Below, one piece after another: positions 32,267 to 41,689 of a stretch of 64,000 nt of DNA (positions are counted from its first letter, which is position 1; each line of letters begins with the position of its first letter). Source of the stretch: DATJLY01 sp963773665. Its GTDB lineage: Bacteria; Pseudomonadota; Alphaproteobacteria; ATCC43930; CGMCC-115725. Below the pieces are notes generated by a model. The model saw only the letters and a program-made list of their open reading frames with translations, was not told the DNA's origin and ran no database searches. The position numbers and the translations under genes were made by a program. Where the stretch lies: positions 124,001 to 188,000 of the forward strand of contig CAVZBZ010000002.1 of NCBI GenBank assembly GCA_963773665.1, written 5' to 3'.

Positions 32267-33279
32267 CAGCCTCGCCCCACAGGCGCGGCACCGCCACGGG
32301 AGGCGTCATGGATCAGATGGCGCAACCCTTCCTCAAGAGGTGTTCGAGCGCGCGAGCCGAAGAGCTCTATCGCGCGCCGGGGATCGCCGACGGAGCGGCG
32401 CACGTCGCCCGCGCGCGCCGGGCGGTGGATGATACTGGGGCGAATGCCGATGCTCGCGCCGATCGCTTCCGCCAAGTCGTTGATGCTGGTTCCGCGTCCC
32501 GTGCAGACATTGCAGACGGTATCGCCCGGCCGCTTCGCCGCCATCGCGGCGATAAACGCTTCGACGGCGTCGCCGGCGTGTACGAAATCGCGCAGTTGCC
32601 CGCCGTCGCCATATATCATGATCGGCAGGCCGCCGAGCAGGCGGGCAACAAAGATCGAGACGACACCTGAATAGGGTGACGCGGGGTCCTGTCGCGCCCC
32701 ATAGACGTTGAAGAGCCTCAGACCGACGGCCGACAGCCCGTGGAGCTGGGACGCAACACGCGCATGCAGCTCGCAGGCGAACTTGTCAGCGCCATAAACC
32801 GAGCGTGGCCGCGCCTCGCTCTCCTCCGACAACATAAGTGGTTCCTGCGGTCCGTAGACGGCGGCGGAGGAAGCATAGACTACAGGGATCTTGGCATCGG
32901 CCGCGGCGCAGAGCACCGTCAGCGTACCGACCAGATTGACGCGATTGCTCGCGATGGGCTCCGCGTTGCTGCGGACGACGGAGGCCACGGCGGCGAGATG
33001 GAAGCATCCACTGACACCGTTCATCGCTCGGCGCACCGCCGTTTCGTCCGCAACGTCGCCGATCATCACTTCGGCTTCTCGCGGCGCATTGGCGCGTCGT
33101 CCGGTCGAAAGATCGTCGAGGATCCGGACGCGATGGCCGCGTTCGACCAGCCGATCGGCGAGATGGGAGCCGATGAAGCCGCACCCGCCGGTCACAAGAA
33201 AGAGCGCATTCGTCGGCGCCGCATGGCCGGCGTAGACGACGGTGGCGCGCGGCCGCCGGTAGCGGGCATCAATAGGCAT
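32266..33279 (-). CDS. NAD-dependent epimerase/dehydratase (UDP-glucose 4-epimerase-like)
   Basis: 337 aa. The NAD-binding motif is GGCGFIGSH (31-39). The SDR catalytic pair is in YGADKFACE, and SSAAVYG precedes it. HLAAVASV, RLFNVYGARQDP and DFVHAGDAVEA are family landmarks. It makes or interconverts a nucleotide sugar for the polysaccharide locus. The start MPIDARYR overlaps the sugar-transferase stop by 11 bp; the frame upstream of that is ignored. Confidence 0.87.
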   Translation of the reverse strand: MPIDARYRRPRATVVYAGHAAPTNALFLVTGGCGFIGSHLADRLVERGHRVRILDDLSTGRRANAPREAEVMIGDVADETAVRRAMNGVSGCFHLAAVASVVRSNAEPIASNRVNLVGTLTVLCAAADAKIPVVYASSAAVYGPQEPLMLSEESEARPRSVYGADKFACELHARVASQLHGLSAVGLRLFNVYGARQDPASPYSGVVSIFVARLLGGLPIMIYGDGGQLRDFVHAGDAVEAFIAAMAAKRPGDTVCNVCTGRGTSINDLAEAIGASIGIRPSIIHRPARAGDVRRSVGDPRRAIELFGSRARTPLEEGLRHLIHDASRGGAAPVGRG

Positions 33280-34736
33280 TGGGATCGCGAAAAGCGCGGA
33301 TCGTGAGTGCGAGGATCCGCAGGTCGAAAAGCGGCGACCAGTGATCAATGTAGTAGAGATCGTGCTCTATCCTGCGCTTCATCTTCTCGAGCGTATCGGT
33401 CTCGCCGCGCTGCCCACTGACCTGTGCCCAGCCGGTGATGCCCGGCAACACCCTGTGCCGTGCGAGATAACCATCGATCAGCGCCGCGTACCTTTGATCG
33501 TGAACGATCGCGTGGGGCCGCGGTCCGACCAGCGACATGGTGCCCACGAGCACATCGAAAAGTTGCGGCAGCTCGTCCAGGCTGCTGCGCCGCAGGAACC
33601 GGCCGAGCCGCGTCACACGCGGATCGTTGCGCTGTGCCTGGGGGACGGCCAGATCCGCGGCGCTATCGCACCGCATTGTGCGGAACTTATGAACGGTAAT
33701 GCGCTGCTGATTGAAGCCAAGGCGCTGCTGTCGAAAAATTATGGGCCCGGCACTGTCGAGTGGGATCAGCACGGCGATCGCCAGCAGCAGCGGCAGGAGA
33801 ACGACGATCAGCGCCGCGGCGAGCGTCACATCCATCATGCGCTTCGTCACGATCCGCCATCCCGAGAGGGGACGCCGGAACACCAGTACTGTCGGCATGA
33901 CCATGGGCGTGCTGTGCTCTGCCAACTCGCCGGCGATGTCGAGGCACAGTTTCACATCGACCGGCAGGGTTCCGAGCGTGTTGAGCGTCCGCTCCAGCGT
34001 CTGCGAGTCGGTGCAGGGCACGGCTACGACGATCTCGTCGATCCGCTCGCGGCGCGCGAGTTCGGTGAGATCGTCGATTGTTGGCGTGCCGGACGTGGTT
34101 GCGTTATTCCCGGGGAGGCCGAACACCCCGCAGACAGTGACGTCGCCTCTTGAACGTCTCGGTGATGCGCCGCGCCAGACGCTCGGCGGCGCCGCGAGGG
34201 CCGACCACCGCAACATGTGAAGCGAGCTTATTCTGATGCGGGCGCGCAAGGCCGAACCAGTAGGCTGCGTGGAGAGCGAGCAGCCCCCCGAGGCTCGCCA
34301 CCGCCCAGAGTACGAGCCAGCTGCGTGAAATATCGTTTCCTGCTTTTTCGAAGAAGATGATCGCCAGCACCGCCAGCATGCACCCCGTCCAAACGGCGGC
34401 AATCCGCGTGCAGTGCCGGCGAAACCCGCTCAGGATGTAGACACCCGCGACATGCAGCCCTTGCGCGGCCATGACGCAGACCGCGAGCACCTGCCACAGA
34501 TAGAGCGTCGGCATATCAAACGTGCCGTGACGGTATCGGAAGCTAAGCACGGCCGTTGCGGCAATCACCAGTAGGTCTGCGGCACGCAGCGCGCCGAGCA
34601 GCACTGCACGCCGGTCTCCGGCAAACAAAATCGATCCGGCGCAGGCGCCGGACGTTGGCGCCTGCGCTTGCGCCCGCTCGGCCGCCGGGCGGTCCGGCCC
34701 GCGCGCGAGCCGATTTAACTGTGCCTCCGCCGTCAT
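33269..34736 (-). pseudogene. Priming sugar-1-phosphate transferase (polyprenyl glycosylphosphotransferase), frameshifted
   Basis: The N-terminal part (from 34736) has several membrane segments and the CoA-binding-like domain (HVAVVGPRGAAERLARRI). The reading frame then shifts by one extra base near 34145-34155. The C-terminal part has the last membrane helix and the Bac_transf catalytic domain: RQQRLGFNQQRITVHKFRTM, RVTRLGRFLRRSSLDELPQL, MSLVGPRP, RHRVLPGITGWAQVSG. Joined (about 488 aa), it starts polysaccharide synthesis by moving a sugar phosphate to undecaprenyl phosphate. The break may be artefactual. Confidence 0.83.
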
Positions 34737-34760
34737 GGCATCCCGCTTCGAACCGGCGCG

Positions 34761-34904
34761 TATTTTCTTTTCTATCTCAGAAAGCGCTGCCCTGTAAACA
34801 GAAAAGAAATGGGCACCGTGCGGCACACGGGCCGATAGCGGCCTTCTGTGCCGTGTTTGACAGCGCGGCCCGATAGGCATAAGAAAGCAAAAGAAAAAGA
34901 AAAC
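34761..34904. promoter_or_regulatory. A-rich promoter region between divergent EPS units
   Basis: Within this GC-rich window the segment carries three A/T tracts: TATTTTCTTTTCTATCTC (34761-34778), AAACAGAAAAGAAATGG (34796-34812) and ATAAGAAAGCAAAAGAAAAA (from 34879). They resemble the tracts before other EPS transcription units here. They are likely regulator or promoter DNA for the divergent sugar transferase and glycosyltransferase. Confidence 0.4.
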
Positions 34905-34954
34905 ATTCCTGCGCGCCGCCACGCCCGGCGGCGTTCCCGGCTGGGAGACTTTCA

Positions 34955-36235
34955 ATGGACCTGAGACACGTTTACGCCCGGCTTTCAGACTGGTCGAGCG
35001 AGACCGTCACGGTTCGGCCCGGGGATTATGAGGCGACCGGTACCGTCGCCCGGGCCCGGGGGGTTCTGCTGATACTCGAGAACCTTCCGGTGCCGCTCGA
35101 TCGGCGCGCCTGGCAGGAAGCGCGCGCGCTGCGCGACGCCGGTTACGTCGTCAGCGTCATCTGTCCGCGCAATGAACGTTGCATGAAATCGGCGGAGGTG
35201 ATTGACGGCATTCATATCTTCCGCCATTGGCTGCCGTTCGACGCACGCGGAATCGGAGCGTACTTTTTCGAGTACGCTGCGGCCCTGTTCTGGGAGTTCG
35301 TCCTGAGCTTTCGCGTCCTGATGCGGAACGGCTTCAACGTCATCCATGCCGGCAATCCGCCCGATACGATGTTTCTCGTAGGTGGATTCTTCAAGCTATT
35401 GCTCGGTAAGAAGTTCGTCTTTGACTACCGCGATCTGTCGCCCGAATTGTTCGAAACGAAGTTCAACCGGCGCGGCCCGCTGCACCGACTTCTTCTTGCC
35501 TGCGAGCGGCTCACGTTCCGTGTCGCGGACCACATCATTGCGAACAACGCCACCTTTGCCGAGATCGCCGCGTGTCGCGGCGGAAAGCCGCGCAACGAGA
35601 TCTCGGTCGTCCGCCACGGGCCGGATTTGCGAGTGCTCAAGCCAGTTCCGGTTGAACGAGATTACCGCCTTGGCCGCCGTTTCCTCGTGCTCTATGTCGG
35701 CGTCATGGGCAGCCAGGACGGCGTCGATCTGCTGCTGCGTGCGGCGCGTCACGCCATTGTTGAATGCGGCCGGGACGATGTGCAGTTCCTGCTCGTAGGG
35801 GCCGGTCCCGAACTTCGCGCGATGCAGCAGCTTTGTGCGACGCTTGGTATCGATGATTACGTCACGTTCACCGGCTTTCTCACGGGCAGAGATCTGCTCG
35901 AGACTTTGTCCACCGCCGATATCGGAGTTTCGCCCGATCCGAAGAATCCGCTGAACGACAGCATGAGCATGAACAAAATCCTCGAATACATGAGCTTTGG
36001 ACTACCGGTGGTGATGTTCGATCTGGTTGAAGGTCAGAACCTGGCCGGCGGATGCGGCGTCTACGCCCGGGACAACGACCCGCACGATCTCGCGCGGCAG
36101 ATGCTCGCGCTGCTCGACGACGAAGAACGCCGTACCGCGCTCGGCCGTGCCGCGCGCGAGCGGATCAAGATGTTCGCCTGGGAGAAGGAGGCGCATTCAT
36201 TGCTCTCGGTCTATGAGACGTTGTGGACAGCGTGA
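34955..36235 (+). CDS. Glycosyltransferase, GT4 family
   Basis: 426 aa, GT-B fold. The N-terminal Rossmann half (LLILENLPVPLDRRAWQEAR, HAGNPPDTMFLVGG) has VFDYRDLSPELFE. The C-terminal nucleotide-sugar half has LYVGVMGSQDGVDLLLRA, LVGAGPEL, VTFTGFLTG, and the E-x7-E-like region DPKNPLNDSMSMNKILEYMS. It is retaining. Its acceptor is a lipid-linked oligosaccharide in the cytoplasm, by inference from the locus. It is followed by a GH113-like gene whose start lies 26 bp after its stop. Confidence 0.88.
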   Translation: MDLRHVYARLSDWSSETVTVRPGDYEATGTVARARGVLLILENLPVPLDRRAWQEARALRDAGYVVSVICPRNERCMKSAEVIDGIHIFRHWLPFDARGIGAYFFEYAAALFWEFVLSFRVLMRNGFNVIHAGNPPDTMFLVGGFFKLLLGKKFVFDYRDLSPELFETKFNRRGPLHRLLLACERLTFRVADHIIANNATFAEIAACRGGKPRNEISVVRHGPDLRVLKPVPVERDYRLGRRFLVLYVGVMGSQDGVDLLLRAARHAIVECGRDDVQFLLVGAGPELRAMQQLCATLGIDDYVTFTGFLTGRDLLETLSTADIGVSPDPKNPLNDSMSMNKILEYMSFGLPVVMFDLVEGQNLAGGCGVYARDNDPHDLARQMLALLDDEERRTALGRAARERIKMFAWEKEAHSLLSVYETLWTA

Positions 36236-36261
36236 TCAAGGCTTGGAAACGGAGGTGGGCG

Positions 36262-37530
36262 ATGCCCGAGAGTTTTCACGTCGCGGCTGTGACACCCGAA
36301 GAGAGAGCTTCGGCCGCGGCTGGCGAGGGGCGCCAGCGCTCGTCGCCGGGATCGCGTCGTTTACTCTTCGGCACTTTTCGAGGGCCGCTCATCGGTTCGA
36401 TGCTGGCCGCCGCGCTCTGCCTCGGCGTTGCAAACTCGAGCGGCGATGCGCCGAATTTGACCCAGAGCCTTGCGGATTCAACGAACGCCGGTGCGTTTGA
36501 AATTCGCGGAATGAGCTATCCCTCATATCGCAACGGTCGCTATGCCAGCCCTGCTTCTGCTGCGTCCCTTGCGGATCTCGCAAGGACCGGCGCCAACTAT
36601 GTGGCGATTATTCCGACGAGCTTTAGCAAGACCATTCGCGACGCCGAGTTTTATTCGACCGACGCGACGGAGTCGGACGCCGCCGTTGTTGAGGCTATCA
36701 ACGCCGCGCATGCCGACGGCTTGTCCGTGCTGTTGAAGCCGCACGTGGATCCGGCGGACGGCAAGCCTCGCGCCTATTATGCACCGAGCGATGTCGATGC
36801 GTGGTTCAGGAACTACGGGGCGTTCCTCCTGCATTATGCCCGGCTTGCAACGCAGAACAACGTTGAGATGTTCAACATCGGTTGCGAGTTCGACAGCATG
36901 GTCACGCCGCGTTATCGCGATCGCTGGCTACGGATTATCCGATCCGTACGCGCGGTCTATCGCGGTCCGCTCATCTATGCGAGTGGCGGAGCGGCGGGCG
37001 GGGCCGACGTGAGCTTTTGGGATGCGGTCGATTACGTTGGTGTCGATGCCTACAATCCACTCTCGCAACTAAGCCGGCCGTCCGTGGCCGATCTCGCCGC
37101 GGGTTGGCTGGCCCGCCCGGAAGGGAAGTGGGCCATCGCGCTCACTGGCGGCAAGCCGCCGCTCGACTATTACCGAAGCCTTTGGGAGCGCTACCGCAAG
37201 CCCGTAATCTTCTCGGAGATCGGCTACAAGAGCGTCGTCGGCGCGACGGAACGACCGGGCGATTGGAAGTACAATGCTGCCGTCGATCTCGACCTTCAAG
37301 CCAGAGCCTACGAAGCCTTTTTCGAGGTCTGGAGCCATCAATCGTCTTGGATGAAAGGGGCATTCCTGTGGAATTGGGAACCCGAAGCGCATCCCGAGCG
37401 GCTGCCTGGAGGCCTGGCCGGCTACACGACGCAAAACAAGCCCGCCGGCACGGTCATTCGGGACTGGTATGTCGCCATGGCCAATGCCCAAAAGCAAAGG
37501 ACGCGGCTCATTCCACCGTCCCGGCCCTAA
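36262..37530 (+). CDS. Glycoside-hydrolase-like TIM barrel (GH113-like)
   Basis: 422 aa from the ATG that follows GGAGG at 8 nt; a GTG at 36223 overlaps the previous gene. It has an N-terminal signal or anchor region (about 36-60) and then a TIM barrel: RGMSYPSYRNGRYASP, TGANYVAIIPTSF, SVLLKPHVDPADGK, NVEMFNIGCEFDSM (acid/base candidate), VDYVGVDAYNPLS and KPVIFSEIGYKS (nucleophile candidate). GH113 enzymes are mannanases. Here it may trim or release the exopolysaccharide during export. Its stop overlaps the convergent polymerase gene by 4 bp. Confidence 0.78.
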   Translation: MPESFHVAAVTPEERASAAAGEGRQRSSPGSRRLLFGTFRGPLIGSMLAAALCLGVANSSGDAPNLTQSLADSTNAGAFEIRGMSYPSYRNGRYASPASAASLADLARTGANYVAIIPTSFSKTIRDAEFYSTDATESDAAVVEAINAAHADGLSVLLKPHVDPADGKPRAYYAPSDVDAWFRNYGAFLLHYARLATQNNVEMFNIGCEFDSMVTPRYRDRWLRIIRSVRAVYRGPLIYASGGAAGGADVSFWDAVDYVGVDAYNPLSQLSRPSVADLAAGWLARPEGKWAIALTGGKPPLDYYRSLWERYRKPVIFSEIGYKSVVGATERPGDWKYNAAVDLDLQARAYEAFFEVWSHQSSWMKGAFLWNWEPEAHPERLPGGLAGYTTQNKPAGTVIRDWYVAMANAQKQRTRLIPPSRP

Positions 37531-38930
37531 CCCGACGGGCGCACGGAGGCTGCGGGACCGATCGCCTGCGGCGCCGCCGGTGCGCGCGCCGATCGAGCGA
37601 GGATCGGGCAGCTGATTGATACGAAGAGGACCCAGGAAATGCTCGTCTGTTCCATCATCGACGGCTCGGTGATGGCATGCACGACAAAGATAAGGAAATA
37701 GCCGATCAGCCACAGCGCCTCCTCATACTGTCGCCGCGCCGCGCCGGCAGTGATGCGCCAAAAGGTCTGGCCGATAAGCCACGCGAACAGAAGTACGCCG
37801 ATCGCGCCCAGGGCCAGCCACAATTCGAGCACGCCGCTATGCGAGCTGGGCGCGCGCCAATTGAGCGCGTCCCAGATCTCGGTCGCGGGCCCCCAGGGAT
37901 TGCTCCAAAACGCGCCAAAGCCATATCCCATCCAGAAATGTTTCTGGATGGCATCCCAACTGAGGCTCCATATATCGGTTCTGCCGGTGAGGGTCGCGTC
38001 GCGCCCGAGCATCTGCAACACAGGCCGGAACATGATCCCCGCGAACAGCGTCGAGAGACCGGCGGAGCACAAGGCGAGACCGAGGATGACCCCAAACCGG
38101 CGCGGATTACGAAAGAACCGACGGGTCAGCGCCAGCGTCGGTATTAGAGTCAGCAGTATTACAATCGGCGTCCGCGAAACCGACAACACCAGAAGGCCGA
38201 GTGCGATGCCGATTGCCACAAGGTACCGCAGCTTCCGATCCACCGAGTAAAGCACGTAGAAGACGAGGCAGGCGATGAGCATCGTCGCCCCGAGGCTGTT
38301 TTTGCTCACAAAAACGCCACGCCACGCACCGGCATAGTCGCCTTCGCTCGCGACGCCGATCGCGGGAAAGGCGAGGCCGCACGCCAGGCTCGCGATCAAA
38401 TCTATACCCAGGGCCACCGCCAGCAGCCGCACCGTCCAAAGCACGTCGAAACGCGTGCCGAGATAAAGACCGAACACCGTGCTCGCGAGCAGAGCGATGC
38501 TGCGGCGGAACGTGTCGTCGGGACTGACAGACCAGAGGTTCGAAAGAAAGGTCCAGCACAGCAGCAGGATCAGAGCCTGCTGCCGCCGCATGACGCGCAG
38601 GATGGCGCGCCCTTGCGAGAGTGCCATAGCCAGCGCTGCAAGATAGACCGGGACCCAGGACAGGCGAAGCAGATCCTCGTTGCCCTCGATCGGCGCAGGA
38701 ACCGTGCCGGCATTGAGCGTCATCGACGCGTCGAGCATGTTGTCCAAGTTGGGAATGAACGGCGCCACAGGACCGGACATCCAGAACAGGATCGCGATCG
38801 CAACGATGCTCGCCGGCTGAACCAACCGCCGTCTCCCCGAATCCTGCGCCGGCGGCAGCGGCAGTTGCGAGCGCCGCCGCGCGGCCGGCCGTCGGCGAAG
38901 CGGTGCATCGGTCATGCCATCGGGGAACAT
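37527..38930 (-). CDS. O-antigen ligase/polymerase-like membrane protein (Wzy-type)
   Basis: 467 aa with about eleven membrane segments and a large periplasmic loop bearing GRTDIWSLSWDAIQ and GYGFGAFW, NWRAPSSHSGVLELWLALG. The HSGVLE/GRTxIW pair is the hallmark of the Wzy_C/WaaL superfamily. It is a probable polymerase of the polysaccharide repeat unit. The start is uncertain: ATG 38930 or ATG 38915. It is transcribed divergently from the glycosyltransferase at 39029, across an A/T-rich promoter tract. Confidence 0.83.
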   Translation of the reverse strand: MFPDGMTDAPLRRRPAARRRSQLPLPPAQDSGRRRLVQPASIVAIAILFWMSGPVAPFIPNLDNMLDASMTLNAGTVPAPIEGNEDLLRLSWVPVYLAALAMALSQGRAILRVMRRQQALILLLCWTFLSNLWSVSPDDTFRRSIALLASTVFGLYLGTRFDVLWTVRLLAVALGIDLIASLACGLAFPAIGVASEGDYAGAWRGVFVSKNSLGATMLIACLVFYVLYSVDRKLRYLVAIGIALGLLVLSVSRTPIVILLTLIPTLALTRRFFRNPRRFGVILGLALCSAGLSTLFAGIMFRPVLQMLGRDATLTGRTDIWSLSWDAIQKHFWMGYGFGAFWSNPWGPATEIWDALNWRAPSSHSGVLELWLALGAIGVLLFAWLIGQTFWRITAGAARRQYEEALWLIGYFLIFVVHAITEPSMMEQTSISWVLFVSISCPILARSARAPAAPQAIGPAASVRPSG

Positions 38931-38952
38931 CGGCGCCGATTATGGCGTTACG

Positions 38953-38981
38953 TTCTTATCTTTTTCAATTATTTTCTTTTC
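38953..38981. promoter_or_regulatory. A/T-rich GATAAGA-type tract between EPS genes
   Basis: TTCTTATCTTTTTCAATTAT followed by TTTCTTTTC. On the minus strand this reads GAAAAGAAA..AAAAAGATAAGAA, matching the motif before the methyltransferase (45807) and wzc (54518). It separates the divergent polymerase and GT4 genes. Confidence 0.4.
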
Positions 38982-39028
38982 AAGCCTCCTGCCATCGATT
39001 ATCGTGCGCTTTGAGCGGGGTACGGTGC

Positions 39029-40183
39029 ATGGCCGATGGGTCCGATAAGATCCTGATCGTCGCGCCGGGCGGCGCCTGCGCGCGCGGCGGCATGGGTCGC
39101 ATGGTGGGGCATCTTGTCCGCCGGTTCGCAGCCGATGGCGAGCTGAGAGTTGCCACGCTCGATACCTATGGACGCCGCGTCAACGAACGCCATGCAATAC
39201 TGAGCATGCCGTTCCATTTCGCCGCCGCTGTGGCGCGGCTTGCCGCCGCGTGCGCCGCAAGGCGCGTGGCCTTGGCGCATGTGCACATGGCAGGGTTTGG
39301 CAGCGTCTATCGCAAATCGGCGGCCATGCTCGTGTGCCGCCTCTTCCATGTGCCCGTGATCCTTCACATCCATGGCGGTGATCTCGACCGGTTCCATGCC
39401 AGGCTCGGTCCGCTGCGTCGGTGGGCGTTGCGGAGGACCGCCAGCGGCGCCGCAGAGATCCTCGTGCTTGGCGAATACTGGCGCAATTTCGTGGTCGCGC
39501 ATCTCGGTGTGCCAGGGGCGCGGGTCACCATTCTTTATAACGGCGTGCCGCGTCCCGAGGCGCGACCGTACCGCGCAATCCGCTCGCGCTGCGAGCTCCT
39601 GTTCCTGGGAATGGTATGGCCGCAAAAGGGGATGGACGAGCTGCTGGCCGCGCTGGCGTTGCCCGTGCTCGTCAGGCTCAGTTGGCACATGACGATTGCA
39701 GGCATCGGCAAGATTGCCGAGTACCGCGCGCGAGCCTGGGCGCTGGGTATCGCGGATCGCGTCGATTTCGTGGGCTGGACTGACGAGACGGTGACGCAGG
39801 GATTGCTCGAACATGCCGATATTTTGGTCCTGCCGTCCCATTTCGAATGCCTGCCGATGGCCGTGATCGAGGCCATGGCCTACGGCCTCGCCGTCATTGC
39901 CACTCCGGTCGGATCCGTGCGAGAGGCGGTCGACGACGAGGTGAGTGGGCTGCTCGTTCCGGTTGGCGACAGCCAGCGGCTCGCCGAGGCGATGAAGCGG
40001 CTCATCGAAAGCCCTTCGTTGCGCCGCCAGTTGGGCGCGAAGGCCTACGAGCGCTTCTGCCAAACTTTCGATCTCGACATCTTCGAGCGCCGGATGCGCG
40101 AGATCTACCGCAAGCACATGGCCGTGCGCCGGCACCCTTCGATGCCTATCAGGAGTAAGCCATGTCGAAAAACTTCCGGCTAG
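39029..40183 (+). CDS. Glycosyltransferase, GT4 family
   Basis: 384 aa from MADGSDKILIV; the open frame to 38903 lacks family similarity. GT-B fold: ILIVAPGGACARGGMGRMV, HVHMAGFGSVYRKSA, VILHIHGGDLDRFHA, then C-terminal LLFLGMVWPQKGMDELL, GIADRVDFVGWTDE, LVLPSHFECLPMAVIEAMA (E-x7-E) and GLLVPVGD. It is a cytoplasmic enzyme for the repeat unit. The start of the next small gene lies inside its 3' end. Confidence 0.88.
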   Translation: MADGSDKILIVAPGGACARGGMGRMVGHLVRRFAADGELRVATLDTYGRRVNERHAILSMPFHFAAAVARLAAACAARRVALAHVHMAGFGSVYRKSAAMLVCRLFHVPVILHIHGGDLDRFHARLGPLRRWALRRTASGAAEILVLGEYWRNFVVAHLGVPGARVTILYNGVPRPEARPYRAIRSRCELLFLGMVWPQKGMDELLAALALPVLVRLSWHMTIAGIGKIAEYRARAWALGIADRVDFVGWTDETVTQGLLEHADILVLPSHFECLPMAVIEAMAYGLAVIATPVGSVREAVDDEVSGLLVPVGDSQRLAEAMKRLIESPSLRRQLGAKAYERFCQTFDLDIFERRMREIYRKHMAVRRHPSMPIRSKPCRKTSG

Positions 40184-40455
40184 CCGCCATCCTTGCGATA
40201 ACGATCACCATGGCGAGCGCTGCGATCGCCGTCTTCGCCCAGGGCGTCTCGAGCCAGGCATCGGGCTCCGGCCAGCCGGCCGGCGGCGCAGTCGAAGTCG
40301 TGTCGTCATCGACCAACATGCAGTCCTTCCTGTGGATCATCGACGACAGGAACAACACGATCACATTCTGTTTCACCACCGCCTCGCCGGAAACCGGCCC
40401 GCAATACGATTTTGGCTGCCGGCAGCGCCCGACCAAGGATGCGGTCATGCACTGA
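40162..40455 (+). CDS. Small secreted protein in the EPS locus
   Basis: 97 aa. The ATG has AGGAG at about 8 nt and overlaps the glycosyltransferase stop by 22 bp. The signal peptide is KNFRLAAILAITITMASAAIAVFA. The mature part is Ser/Gly-rich then SFLWIIDDRNNTITFCFTTA, with two cysteines (FCF, FGCRQR). The function is unknown; it is likely periplasmic and co-expressed with the glycosyltransferase. Confidence 0.68.
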   Translation: MSKNFRLAAILAITITMASAAIAVFAQGVSSQASGSGQPAGGAVEVVSSSTNMQSFLWIIDDRNNTITFCFTTASPETGPQYDFGCRQRPTKDAVMH

Positions 40456-40506
40456 AGATCATCCGTCGCTTGCGTCGGCCAGAAACTTCGAGCGGGGCAG
40501 GGGGCC

Positions 40507-41657
40507 GTGAAGGCGCGTCTCGACAGTCCGCGGCAGGATGCCGAAGGCCATGACGATGGCACAGAGCGGCAATTCCTGTTGGGCATCGTCGTAGTGAGCT
40601 GCAACTACGAGCGGTTCCTCGCCGAGGCAATCGGCTCCGCCGTGGAGCAGACCTACTCCAACGTCGAAGTGATCGTCGTGGACGACGGTTCCACCGACAG
40701 TTCGCCTGAAATTATCCGCAGCTTCGGCGGCAAGGTGCGCGCGATCTTCAAGCCCAATGAAGGAGAAACGAGCGTCGTCAACCGCGGCTTCGCCGAAAGC
40801 CGTGGCGATGCCATCATCTTTCTCGATTCCGACGACCGCCTCGATCCAACCGTGGCTGAGGAGATCGCCGCGGTGTGGCAGCCCGGCCTCGTGAAAGTAC
40901 AGTACGGGCTGCAGATCATCGATGCGGCGGGTTATCGGGCGGGCGACGTTCGAGCCCATCTATCCGCCCGATTACACGCGGGAGAAGCTTCGCCACGAGT
41001 TTGCGGCAACCAATACCTATTGCTGGCCGCCCAGCAGCGGCAATGCGTTCTCCCGCGAGTTTCTGGACCGGGTTTTGCCGCTGCCGCCGAAGCAGACTGT
41101 CATTCCGGACGGCATCCTTAACACCATCGCACCGCTCTACGGCGACATTCACACGTTGGCGAAACCTCTGGGCTGCTATCGCGTCCATGGTCGCAACATG
41201 TGGGCGCTGGATCGCTTCGACGCCGCGAGATTCGATGAGTATCTGAACCGGCGACGCCTGGAGATCGACTACCTCCGCCAGCGAGCCCGCGAGCGCGGCC
41301 ATAAGTTGTCCGACGCTGACCCGCTCGACCACTCGCTGCAATTCCTGCGCTACCGTCTCTGCCAGGCGGAGACTCGCAACGGGCCACGCGCCGAACGTTC
41401 GCGAAGCGGCGTCGCTGTGCCGGCAGGCGGCACGTTGCGCCCGCAGCCTCGATCTGCCTTCCCGCCGACGCGCTCTCGAACTGACCTGGTTCATCGCCGT
41501 GGCCGCCGCGCCGCGCTTCCTTGCCCGCCGGCTGATCGAGCTGCGCTTTTCCCCGCGCTCGCGGCCTGCTTGGCTCAACCGGCTTTGGCAGAAGGCGCGC
41601 CGAGACAGGAGACCGCGACGTGCGCCAAGTCAGCAATCCGGGCCGGCCAGCAGGTAG
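40507..41657 (+). pseudogene. Glycosyltransferase, GT2 family, with two +1 breaks
   Basis: Frame 1 carries the GT-A core: GIVVVSCNYERFLAEAIGSA, VEVIVVDDGSTDSS and the metal motif FLDSDDRLDP. An extra base near 40940-40950 moves to FEPIYPPDYTREKLRHEF, NTYCWPPSSGNAFSR, HGRNMWALDRFD and YRLCQAETRNG. A second extra base near 41385-41395 moves to HAPNVREAASLCRQAARCAR, ELTWFIAVAAAPRFLARRL and a TAG at 41657. The joined length is about 382 aa. The second frame stays open to 42034, but that stretch lies opposite the real gene at 41690-42610 and is not coding. Confidence 0.78.
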
Positions 41658-41689
41658 CTTGCCGATTGCGGCCGCGTCGAGCGAATGGT